Source of the DNA: Flammeovirgaceae bacterium UBA2338
GTDB lineage: Bacteria > Bacteroidota > Bacteroidia > Cytophagales > Cyclobacteriaceae
Assembly: GCA_002344795.1 (NCBI GenBank)
Contig: DDUM01000032.1
Location: 1-25,319 of the forward strand
Direction of reading: 5' to 3'
DNA: 25,319 nt
The translations under genes were made by a program, and so were the position numbers. Every line of letters starts with the position of its first letter. The stretch's first letter is position 1. The notes under the pieces were generated by a model that saw only the letters and a program-made list of their open reading frames with translations, made no database searches and was not told where the DNA came from. Positions 7,257 to 15,441 of the stretch are shown here, piece by piece.

Positions 7257-10200
7257 ATGAAGCGATTTTTACGCATCTACCTACTTGTAACAATTTTATT
7301 GGCGACAGGTTCCATTTCGGCTCAAAACATTTGTTTCAGGGCAAATAATGATTTTACTTCTGCAAATGGAACTAACGGAGTTGTAAACCCGCGATTCCTT
7401 GCGAAAGGTGATATTAACGGAGACGGAAAACTGGACATTATTACTTCCAATGGAAATCAAACAGGAAATCCATCTTCTCTTTCAATTTTTATCGGGCAAG
7501 GAAATGGTCTGTTTACTTATATCGATACGATTACTATTGGTCCAAACAGTTCAAATACGCAAGCAATAACCTTGCAGGATTTTAATGCTGATGGTAAGCT
7601 TGATATTGCTGTTGTAAAAAGAAATTCTTTAGGTGGCACATTTAGGCTTGCGGTGTTGCAAGGTAACGGAGTTGGGGATTTTACACCTTGGGTGGAAATG
7701 ACAGCACCCAATTTTACGAACGATTTAGTTACAGGTGATTTTGACGCAGACGGCATGATTGATATTGTTACAATATCAGGCGCATCATCAAATAATATTT
7801 CCTTTTTTAAGAATAACGGTGCGGGGTTTAATGCACAGGTAATTTCGAATCCCACTTTTCTTGGTGCGGGTTACAACATCAAAGTTGGACAAGTGGATCA
7901 CCTTACTGACAGCCATCTTGATGTTGTAATTACACGTGTGTCTGGATCCCGAGTTACACTCATGCGAGGAAATGGAACGGGATCGTTTACCACCGGTTTT
8001 AACGTTGTAATCGGAACAGATCCGCGTGATTTAGATCTGGGCGATTTAAATGGTGATGGTAATATGGATGTTGCTGTTGCAATGAATGGATCTGATTCTG
8101 TTCACGTGGTTTTTACCAATGGAATGGGAGCAATTACATCCATTTCGAGATATTATTCCGGTGGTCGCGGGCCAACTTCAATTGTTATGTTTGACTATGA
8201 TGGTGATGGCGATAAGGATATTGCTGTGAGTAATGTTCTCGATCACGTAATCGGACTATTGATCAATGATGGCTCAGGTAATTTCACGCTTCAGCGACAT
8301 GCAAGTTTTATCGATCCATCTGAGATTTTAACCGGAAATTTTGATTCCGATTTAAAAGAAGACATTGTATTCACCGGAAATTCGCGTCGACTGATGTACA
8401 TGGGAAACAATTCTCCGAATGGCTTTTTGTCTTACAACAATCTTTATTACCCAACAATTAATACTCAGCCAAATAGTTCTTCAATAGCAGATTTCAATGG
8501 CGACGGAAATACGGATCTTGTAACTGCAAATTCTTCCAGCAATAATTTTTCATTGTTCTTGGGCAATGGAAGTGGTGGATATACTTTTTCTTCAAATACA
8601 TCGGCATCCGCAATGCCTTTGGCTATTCAGTCGGGCGATTTTAATGGAGATGGGTTTAAAGATGTATTGCTTGTTGAATCATCTGCTCAACAACTTTCAT
8701 TATTCCCTGGTGATGGTTCAGGAAATTTTGGTTTTCCTACTTCTGTTGGACTACCCGGAACACCCATTAGTTTATCAGTTGGTGATTTAGACAATGATGG
8801 GGATCTTGATGCAGTTGTCACATCCAATACTTCCAATGCAGTTTATATTTATCAGAATATCGCAGGAGTATTTAGCCTAGCCGGAACACTTTCATCGGGA
8901 GTTAACGGTCCGAATAATGTTTCCATAAATAATTTCAATGGTGATGCATTACCTGATCTCGCTATTTGTAACAATGGAACCTCCAATGTTCAGATTTACA
9001 CCGGAACCGGTTCATGCAATTTTACTTCAGGATCTTCTATTGTTGTAAGTGCCGGACCACGAATGGTTACTTCCGGTGATTTTAATGGTGACGGTAATAA
9101 AGATATTTCTGTTTGTTATGGTTCAAGTACAATATCCTATGCAAACGGAACAGGAACGGGTACATTTTCTGCTGCAGTAAATCTAACCGGAATTACAGGT
9201 GCAGGCCAGATTGTTTGGTTGTTATCAGCTGATCTGAATGCCGACGGATTTGATGATGTTGTTACTTGCAATAATGCATCTTCAGATGTATCGGCATTAA
9301 AAGGCGGAGGTCTAGGTCTTTCCTTTCAACAGGCATTTTATTCCGGCTACAAACCGGTTCACATTGCACAGGGTTTGGTAAACAATGATCTGTTGCCGGA
9401 TATTGCCATTTGTAATTCTGATGCGACCGGAGCAAGTAGTGTTAATGTAATGCTTAACCGCTCAGCAGTAATTACAAATTCCGGTGCCGGTTCGTTTTGT
9501 ATTGGAGGTGGTGTTACATTGACATCCACACAGGCATATAGTTACCAATGGAGCACAGTTGCAACCACTCAATCTATTAACGTTACAACATCTAATTCTT
9601 ACACAGTAACAACTTCTAATTATAACAGTTCCTGTAATAGTATTTCTCAACCAGAAGTTGTAACAGTAAATCCTTTGCCAACGGTTTCCGGTGTTACTGG
9701 AACTACTACAATTTGCGGTTCTTCAAGCACTAGCTTAACAGCGAATTCATCAGCATCATCTCCGGTATTTGAATGGTACGATGCGGTTTCCGGGGGTACA
9801 TTGCTTTTTACAGGCGCAACTTTTGTAACCCCTGTATTGGGTGTAAATACTTCTTATTGGGTGCAGGTCACAGATGGATCTTCCGGGTGTGTTTCTTCAC
9901 CCCGCTTCCAGGTTGATGTTGTAATTGGAGATGTGCTTCCTCCAACTATTAATAACTGTCCTTCCAATATCACGATTAATGTTGGGGCAGGTCAATGTAG
10001 CGCAACAGCGTCATGGACTGCGCCTTCTGCAACAGATAATTGTGGTTCTGCAACCATCAATCAAACAATCGGACTTCCGTCCGGTAGTGTTTTTCCTGTA
10101 GGAACACATAATATTCAGTATACTGCAGTAGATGGTTCTTCCAACTCTTCGAGTTGTTCGTTTACAGTTACAGTTGTAGATAACGAAGCCCCTGTATTTA

Positions 10201-12134
10201 CAACATGTCCTTCAAATATTTCTCAGAACGTAGCTCCGGCTTCATGCAATGCATTAGTAACCTGGTCTGCTCCAACAGCATCTGATAATTGTTTTGCAAC
10301 TGTTACTCAAACATCAGGTCCTGCTTCCGGCAGCACACTGGCTGTAGGTAATTATTCGGTTGTATATACTGCTACTGATGCTGCATCCAACACTTCAACA
10401 TGTACGTTTACAATTACAATCGTCGATAATCTTAGTCCAACAATTACCGGATGTCCTTCGAACCAAACACTAAGCAACACGCCAGGAACATGTGGTAGAG
10501 TAGTTACCTGGACCGCACCAACCGCAACAGATAATTGTGCCGGCGCAACCATTACGCAAACCGCAGGTCCGGCAAGTGGCTCAACGCTTCCAATAGGTGT
10601 AACAACGATAACCTATACAGCAACTGATGGCGCAAGCAATACTTCTACATGCTCTTTTACAATCACTGTAAATGATACGCAGGCACCTGTTATTGCAGGT
10701 TGTCCTTCAAATCAAACACAAAGCAACACACCCGGAACATGCGGTAGAGTTGTTTCATGGACAGTTCCAACAGTTACTGATAATTGTTCCGCTACAATTA
10801 CCCAAACAGCAGGCCCTTCGCCGGGAAATACATTTCCTGTTGGTGTTACCAATGTAACCTACACTGCAACTGATGCTGCCGGTAACGTCTCTACTTGTTC
10901 GTTTACTGTCACCATCAACGATACGCAAGGACCAACCATTACCGGAACGCCATCTAATATTACTTTATCAGCAACAACAGGCACCTGTTCCGCAACTGCA
11001 ACCTGGACTCCCCCAACAGCAACCGATAATTGTACTGTTCCAACCATCGTTCAAACTTCGGGACCTCCTTCAGGTTCAAGTTTTAATGCGGGTACAACAC
11101 CGATTGTTTACACGGCAACAGATGGTGCAGGAAATACATCTACAGTTACATTCAATGTTACAGTGGTAGATGCGGCACCACCAACATTTACAAACTGTCC
11201 TTCCAACATTACCATTTGTCAGGGTAATCCTGTTACGTTTCCTACACCAACGGCTACGGATGGTTGCGACCCAAGTCCAACAGTTACACAGATTGCAGGT
11301 TTGCCCAGCGGAAGTGTTTTCCCATTAGGAAACACCACTGTTACTTTTCGCGCAACAGATGCTTCAGGAAACTTTACCAATTGTACATTCACAGTAACTG
11401 TTAACAGTTCGCCAACAGTTTCATTTGTACTTGCAGATGATAATGCCTGTGTGGGAGATCCGCTAATGTCGCTAACTACAGGTACACCATTTGGTGGAAT
11501 TTATTCAGGCACTGGAGTTTCTGGATCTGCATTTAACCCGGCAACAGCAGGCGTTGGTGCACACACAATTACATACACAGTAACAAATGGAAACGGTTGC
11601 TCTGCTTTTGCGACCGATGTGATGACAGTATTTGCAAATCCTACTGTTACGTTCACAATGTCTCCGGCTTCAATTTGTTATAACGCTGCACCTGTTTCCG
11701 TATCAGGAGGTAGTCCGGCAGGTGGAACGTATACCGGCTCCGGAATTGCCGCTGGTGTACTAACTCCAACTATTGGAATTGTGGGAACACACACAGCAAC
11801 CTACACAGTAACAAACTCGAACAATTGCTCTGCATCTGCTACCAGTACTTATACAATTGGTTGTGTGGATATTGATGAACAGGATATTCGTTCAACTTTT
11901 ATGTCGGTATATCCGAATCCATCGAATGGGAATTTCATGGTTGAATTTGCAGTTCCTTTAAATAGCCCTGCAATGTTGAATGTATTTAATGCTGTCGGAC
12001 AATGGGTAACTTCAATCGAAGTTGAAGGGGCACAAAGTGCGATTAACATTAGCACTCTTGAACGTGGAATATATTTCATCACCTTGGATATCGAAGGGAT
12101 GCGTTACGTGAACAAAGTGATAATAGAACGATAA
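7257..12134 (+). CDS. Giant FG-GAP/VCBS propeller and HYR-repeat surface protein, T9SS type A sorting domain
   Basis: A 1625-aa exported protein with a signal peptide (about 1-22, ending SISAQ). Residues about 50-715 contain roughly 14 FG-GAP/VCBS-type units with Ca-binding-like loops such as GDINGDGKLDI, GDLNGDGNMDVAV, FDYDGDGDKDIAV and GDFNGDGNKDIS. A few are degenerate (VDHLTDSHLDVV, GLVNNDLLPDIA). Fourteen blades would fit two seven-bladed propellers (inference). An Ig/PKD-like linker follows (about 720-890), then six HYR domains (about 895-1383), two Ig-like units with CVGDP and CYNAAPVSVSGG, and a type A T9SS C-terminal domain (about 1545-1625: VYPNPSNGNF, LERGIYFITL, KVIIER). The type A domain usually means cleavage and attachment to the surface, unlike the type B domains upstream. 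The gene appears to be transcribed alone and ends at a strong terminator. Likely an adhesin or matrix protein; the ligand is unknown. Confidence 0.92.
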   Translation: MKRFLRIYLLVTILLATGSISAQNICFRANNDFTSANGTNGVVNPRFLAKGDINGDGKLDIITSNGNQTGNPSSLSIFIGQGNGLFTYIDTITIGPNSSNTQAITLQDFNADGKLDIAVVKRNSLGGTFRLAVLQGNGVGDFTPWVEMTAPNFTNDLVTGDFDADGMIDIVTISGASSNNISFFKNNGAGFNAQVISNPTFLGAGYNIKVGQVDHLTDSHLDVVITRVSGSRVTLMRGNGTGSFTTGFNVVIGTDPRDLDLGDLNGDGNMDVAVAMNGSDSVHVVFTNGMGAITSISRYYSGGRGPTSIVMFDYDGDGDKDIAVSNVLDHVIGLLINDGSGNFTLQRHASFIDPSEILTGNFDSDLKEDIVFTGNSRRLMYMGNNSPNGFLSYNNLYYPTINTQPNSSSIADFNGDGNTDLVTANSSSNNFSLFLGNGSGGYTFSSNTSASAMPLAIQSGDFNGDGFKDVLLVESSAQQLSLFPGDGSGNFGFPTSVGLPGTPISLSVGDLDNDGDLDAVVTSNTSNAVYIYQNIAGVFSLAGTLSSGVNGPNNVSINNFNGDALPDLAICNNGTSNVQIYTGTGSCNFTSGSSIVVSAGPRMVTSGDFNGDGNKDISVCYGSSTISYANGTGTGTFSAAVNLTGITGAGQIVWLLSADLNADGFDDVVTCNNASSDVSALKGGGLGLSFQQAFYSGYKPVHIAQGLVNNDLLPDIAICNSDATGASSVNVMLNRSAVITNSGAGSFCIGGGVTLTSTQAYSYQWSTVATTQSINVTTSNSYTVTTSNYNSSCNSISQPEVVTVNPLPTVSGVTGTTTICGSSSTSLTANSSASSPVFEWYDAVSGGTLLFTGATFVTPVLGVNTSYWVQVTDGSSGCVSSPRFQVDVVIGDVLPPTINNCPSNITINVGAGQCSATASWTAPSATDNCGSATINQTIGLPSGSVFPVGTHNIQYTAVDGSSNSSSCSFTVTVVDNEAPVFTTCPSNISQNVAPASCNALVTWSAPTASDNCFATVTQTSGPASGSTLAVGNYSVVYTATDAASNTSTCTFTITIVDNLSPTITGCPSNQTLSNTPGTCGRVVTWTAPTATDNCAGATITQTAGPASGSTLPIGVTTITYTATDGASNTSTCSFTITVNDTQAPVIAGCPSNQTQSNTPGTCGRVVSWTVPTVTDNCSATITQTAGPSPGNTFPVGVTNVTYTATDAAGNVSTCSFTVTINDTQGPTITGTPSNITLSATTGTCSATATWTPPTATDNCTVPTIVQTSGPPSGSSFNAGTTPIVYTATDGAGNTSTVTFNVTVVDAAPPTFTNCPSNITICQGNPVTFPTPTATDGCDPSPTVTQIAGLPSGSVFPLGNTTVTFRATDASGNFTNCTFTVTVNSSPTVSFVLADDNACVGDPLMSLTTGTPFGGIYSGTGVSGSAFNPATAGVGAHTITYTVTNGNGCSAFATDVMTVFANPTVTFTMSPASICYNAAPVSVSGGSPAGGTYTGSGIAAGVLTPTIGIVGTHTATYTVTNSNNCSASATSTYTIGCVDIDEQDIRSTFMSVYPNPSNGNFMVEFAVPLNSPAMLNVFNAVGQWVTSIEVEGAQSAINISTLERGIYFITLDIEGMRYVNKVIIER
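9939..11404 (+). repeat. Six tandem HYR-domain repeats within the giant surface protein
   Basis: Units of about 82 codons begin near 9939, 10186, 10435, 10684, 10928 and 11177. Each has a CPSN- or TPSN-type opening, a W-x-x-P-x-x-x-DNC middle and a YTATD or RATD end. Units 3 and 4 share CPSNQT and SNTPGTCGRVV at both protein and near-DNA level, so they look like the most recent duplication. The sixth unit is divergent and lacks the middle Trp. This is a coding repeat, not an insertion element. Confidence 0.8.
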
Positions 12135-12232
12135 TAGTGTTACTATTGCAGAATGATTGCACCGAAACAAAATATTAACCCGAATATTCCAGAGATGTAA
12201 GTCCCGGGAAAATTCATTATTGATATTAATCT

Positions 12233-12268
12233 ATCCCGGGTCAAAATGATCCGGGATTTTTATTTATT
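12233..12268 (+). terminator. Strong rho-independent terminator before proC
   Basis: ATCCCGGGTC (12233-12242) pairs with GATCCGGGAT (12248-12257) around AAAAT. The ten-base-pair stem includes one G-T pair and is followed by a T-rich tail to 12268. It should end transcription of the giant surface protein. The tail finishes only six bases before the proC ATG. An extra TCCCGGGA at 12202-12209 can pair with 12234-12240 instead, which would block this hairpin. Confidence 0.8.
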
Positions 12269-12274
12269 GACGCT

Positions 12275-13087
12275 ATGAAAATTGCAATTGCTGGTTTCGG
12301 AAACATTGGCAGGATTTATGCCCGCTCAATTGTGAAATTGAATTTAACGGAAAGAAAAAATGTGATGATTCTTGCCCGATCCGAACAATCGAAAAGAACA
12401 GCTTTAGATGATGGATTTGAATGTATTCACGAATCCCCTGCTTTAATTGCTGATGCAGAGATTGTTGTTATCGCAGTTAAACCTCAGGATTTTTCAGTGC
12501 TGGCATCATTCCTTAAGCAGTTTCTTAAGGAAGATCAGATCATAGTTTCGTTAATGGCAGGCATAACCATTCAGCAGATAAAGGAAAATCTCGCGCACTC
12601 AAAAATCATTAGAGCGATGCCGAATTCTCCCATTGCATTGGGAATGGGTATGACAGGTTTTTGCTCGTCTTCAGATGTGATGAGCAAAGAACTTCGCAAG
12701 GCAGAACAATTGTTATCTACAACAGGACGAACATTGTATATTGATGATGAAAAAAAGATGGATGCTGTAACAGCAGTTAGCGGAAGCGGCCCGGCATATT
12801 TTTATTTTTTTGTAAAAAGCATGATTGAATCTGCTGAGAAACTTGGATTTGAATCTTCGGTTGCGGCCTTATTGGTTAAACAAACTATGCTTGGGGCTTT
12901 TCATGTTTGGAACAGCTCTGAGGATGATTTGGATAAATTGATTTCAACGGTTGCTTCAAAGGGAGGAACCACGCAGGAAGCGCTTAAAGTTTTTGAGCAA
13001 CGGGGATTTGCTTCTACCATCGAATCAGGGCTTAAAAAAGCAGAAGAACGCGGTAGGGAATTATCCGGTGAATTAAACAAACACTGA
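12275..13087 (+). CDS. proC: Pyrroline-5-carboxylate reductase
   Basis: It catalyses the last step of proline synthesis, the NAD(P)H-dependent reduction of pyrroline-5-carboxylate to proline in the cytoplasm. At 270 aa it is the usual length. The N-terminus has the Rossmann nucleotide-binding start MKIAIAGFGNIGR. Motifs VIAVKPQDF and IIRAMPNSPIALG follow. The C-terminal dimer domain carries the family signature SGSGPAY (residues 169-175) and ASKGGTTQEAL. The start is the ATG directly after the terminator tail; no Shine-Dalgarno sequence is visible. acsA lies 34 bases downstream on the same strand, so the two may share a transcript, although their pathways are not obviously linked. Confidence 0.96.
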   Translation: MKIAIAGFGNIGRIYARSIVKLNLTERKNVMILARSEQSKRTALDDGFECIHESPALIADAEIVVIAVKPQDFSVLASFLKQFLKEDQIIVSLMAGITIQQIKENLAHSKIIRAMPNSPIALGMGMTGFCSSSDVMSKELRKAEQLLSTTGRTLYIDDEKKMDAVTAVSGSGPAYFYFFVKSMIESAEKLGFESSVAALLVKQTMLGAFHVWNSSEDDLDKLISTVASKGGTTQEALKVFEQRGFASTIESGLKKAEERGRELSGELNKH

Positions 13088-13121
13088 CAGTCTTTTTAGT
13101 AGATTAGGTAAAAATCATATT

Positions 13122-15014
13122 ATGTTGAGGATAAAGAATAAAACGGAATATGAGTTATTGTACCAACAATCGGTAAGCGATCCTGCTCGTTTTTGGGATG
13201 CAGTTGCGTCATCTTTTGTATGGCGGAAAAAGTGGGATACCATTATTGATGGTGATTTTTCTTCAGCCGATATTCGGTGGTTTCAGGGTGCTAAGTTTAA
13301 TATCACCGAAAACTGTCTTGATCGCCATTTGGAAGTAAATGGAAATAAACTGGCATTTATTTGGGAGCCCAACGACCCGAATGAAGAAGAGCGAAGATTT
13401 ACTTACAAAGAGCTTTTTAATGAGGTTTGTAAATGTGCAAATATGTTGCGCAATAATGGCGTGAAGAAAGGCGATCGGGTTTGCATTTATTTGCCCATGG
13501 TTCCTGAAGCGGTGATTTCAATGCTCGCTTGTGCCAGAATAGGAGCAATACATTCCGTTGTATTTGGTGGGTTTTCAGCCGCATCTTTAGCCGGGAGAAT
13601 GCAGGATTGTGACAATGTGGTTTTGATTACTTCCGATGGTGCCTACCGTGGCGATAAAGAAATTTCTCTAAAGAAAGTTGCTGATGATGCATTGGAATTG
13701 TGTCCCTCTGTTAAGAAGGTGATTGTATTGCAGCGTACGGGTGCAATAGTGAACATGGAAGAAGGCAGAGATCAGTGGTGGCATGATGCAATGAATGGAA
13801 TGAGCACGCAATGCGAGGCAGAGGAAATGGATGCAGAGGATATATTGTTTATTTTGTATACTTCAGGTTCCACCGGTAAACCAAAAGGTGTTGTTCACAC
13901 TTGTGGCGGATATATGGTGTATACACAGTATTCCTTCGAAAATGTGTTTCAATATCAACCTGATGACTTGTTCTGGTGCACCGCGGATGTTGGCTGGATA
14001 ACAGGTCATTCTTACATTACTTACGGGCCGCTTCTTGCCGGTGCTTCTCAGGTTATTTTTGAAGGTGTTCCAACTTATCCTGATGCCGGTAGATTTTGGA
14101 AAATTATTGATAAGTACAATGTGAGTTTATTTTACACTGCACCAACTGCGATCAGGGCATTGGAAGCAGCAGGGACATCTTTTGTTGAACCTTATTCGCT
14201 CAAATCACTCCGGGTTCTTGGTAGTGTGGGAGAGCCAATAAATGTTGAAGCATGGAATTGGTACAATACTCATATCGGAAAGAATCGTTGTCCGATTGTA
14301 GATACATGGTGGCAGACAGAAACAGGAGGAATTCTTATTTCTCCTCTGGCGGGAATTACAGAAACAAAACCAGGATTTGCAACTTTGCCATTACCTGGAG
14401 TTCAACCTGTTTTAGTAGATGAAAAAGGACTGGAAATAGAAGGAAATGATGTTGAAGGAAATTTGTGTATTCGTTTTCCATGGCCTTCAATCATCCGAAC
14501 TACATATGGCGATCATGAACGTTGTCGACAAACTTATTTTTCTACCTATCAGGGCTTGTATTTTACCGGAGATGGATGCAAGCGTGATAAGGATGGCTTA
14601 TATCGGATTACCGGCCGTGTGGATGATGTGATAAATGTATCCGGTCACCGCATAGGCACCGCAGAAGTGGAAAGCGCGATTAATATACATCCAGATATAG
14701 TAGAATCTGCAGTAGTTGGATTTCCCCATGAGATAAAAGGACAAGGAATTTATGCTTACGTAATTTCCACCAAATCACACGATGATTTAGAGTTGTTGCG
14801 GAAGGAGATAATTGCAATAGTCAACAAGCAGATTGGTCCGATAGCAAAGCCGGATAAAATTCAGGTTGTACCCGGTTTGCCAAAAACGAGGAGCGGAAAA
14901 ATCATGCGACGAATTTTAAGAAAGATTGCAGAAGGAGATGTTTCAAACCTTGGTGATATTTCAACCTTGCTTGATCCACAGGTTGTGGAGCAAATAAAAA
15001 ATGGAGCCTTGTAA
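13122..15014 (+). CDS. acsA: Acetyl-CoA synthetase
   Basis: It activates acetate to acetyl-CoA through an acetyl-AMP intermediate, using ATP and CoA, in the cytoplasm. Length is 630 aa, close to the usual 640-660. Visible motifs are the ATP-binding loop YTSGSTGKPKG (Y246-G256), the WWQTETGG motif (W396-W397), whose second Trp occupies the position that restricts the acyl pocket to acetate in the family, the hinge region YRITGRVDDVINVSGHRIG, and KTRSGKIMRR with the catalytic and regulatory lysine at K593. Family knowledge: that lysine is acetylated to switch the enzyme off. The gene follows proC closely and converges with the CRD-like gene at 15043. Confidence 0.97.
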   Translation: MLRIKNKTEYELLYQQSVSDPARFWDAVASSFVWRKKWDTIIDGDFSSADIRWFQGAKFNITENCLDRHLEVNGNKLAFIWEPNDPNEEERRFTYKELFNEVCKCANMLRNNGVKKGDRVCIYLPMVPEAVISMLACARIGAIHSVVFGGFSAASLAGRMQDCDNVVLITSDGAYRGDKEISLKKVADDALELCPSVKKVIVLQRTGAIVNMEEGRDQWWHDAMNGMSTQCEAEEMDAEDILFILYTSGSTGKPKGVVHTCGGYMVYTQYSFENVFQYQPDDLFWCTADVGWITGHSYITYGPLLAGASQVIFEGVPTYPDAGRFWKIIDKYNVSLFYTAPTAIRALEAAGTSFVEPYSLKSLRVLGSVGEPINVEAWNWYNTHIGKNRCPIVDTWWQTETGGILISPLAGITETKPGFATLPLPGVQPVLVDEKGLEIEGNDVEGNLCIRFPWPSIIRTTYGDHERCRQTYFSTYQGLYFTGDGCKRDKDGLYRITGRVDDVINVSGHRIGTAEVESAINIHPDIVESAVVGFPHEIKGQGIYAYVISTKSHDDLELLRKEIIAIVNKQIGPIAKPDKIQVVPGLPKTRSGKIMRRILRKIAEGDVSNLGDISTLLDPQVVEQIKNGAL

Positions 15015-15027
15015 ACCGGAAAAATTT

Positions 15028-15039
15028 GTCCGAAAGGAC
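15028..15039 (-). terminator. Weak hairpin between convergent genes
   Basis: GTCC-GAAA-GGAC forms a four-base-pair stem. Read on the - strand it is followed by a short AAATTTTT tail, so it could act as a weak terminator for the - strand pair ending at 15043. The stem is short, and I see nothing stronger in the 28-base gap. Confidence 0.25.
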
Positions 15040-15042
15040 GCG

Positions 15043-15441
15043 TTAAGTGTTTAAAAAGATATTGATGAAAGTCGTCTTATCTTTTTGCGTATAAACGCCC
15101 GGAATACAAACAGGGCTTCCATTGGAAGGACAAACTTTTATTTCATAATTCCCTTCAGGAAGTTTTGCAACGCTGTATTTGCCGTTTTTTCCGGAAGTAC
15201 ATTTTGCAACCAGAATATTCCCTTTGTAAATAAGAATGGTTTGTCCCTTTATTCCGTTTGGGAAGACAGGTGAATTAATAGTGCCTGCAATGGTGCAGGT
15301 GCCTTTTTCTGTTTTAGTGAGTTTTCCAGTGCAACTACAGTTTGATTCCTGACCAAAACCATTTATAGAAAAGCATAAAAAAAAGAGCAGGCAAACGAAT
15401 GCCGCCTGCCTGCTGATTAAATGTCTTTTTTCAGGGCGCAT
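15043..15441 (-). CDS. Small exported CRD-like (carboxypeptidase regulatory fold) protein
   Basis: A 132-aa protein with its own signal peptide (FVCLLFFLCFSINGFG, cleaved near GQ-ES). The ATG at 15441 is chosen because it shares its A with the TAA of the upstream gene (TAATG), a coupling overlap; an in-frame ATG at 15453 would add four residues. After a Cys-rich start (NCSCTGK), the core ILIYKGNILVAKCTSGKNGKYSV followed by LPEGNYEIKV matches the transthyretin-like carboxypeptidase-regulatory fold, in which a K-x-G-x-Y turn precedes a G-x-Y strand. There are six Cys after the signal, which suggests disulfides in the periplasm or at the surface. Alone the fold says little, but its partner is a TPR/propeller protein, and the same three modules occur in one polypeptide at 23309. 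Confidence 0.75.
   Translation of the reverse strand: MRPEKRHLISRQAAFVCLLFFLCFSINGFGQESNCSCTGKLTKTEKGTCTIAGTINSPVFPNGIKGQTILIYKGNILVAKCTSGKNGKYSVAKLPEGNYEIKVCPSNGSPVCIPGVYTQKDKTTFINIFLNT

Noticed and set aside
7517..7855. 112-aa - strand open frame inside the giant surface protein
   Set aside because: It lies wholly opposite a well-supported coding region, has no domain-like pattern and no separate regulatory context.
9939..11404. CRISPR-like regular repeats
   Set aside because: The repeats are about 246-base coding units of HYR domains, not short direct repeats with unique spacers.
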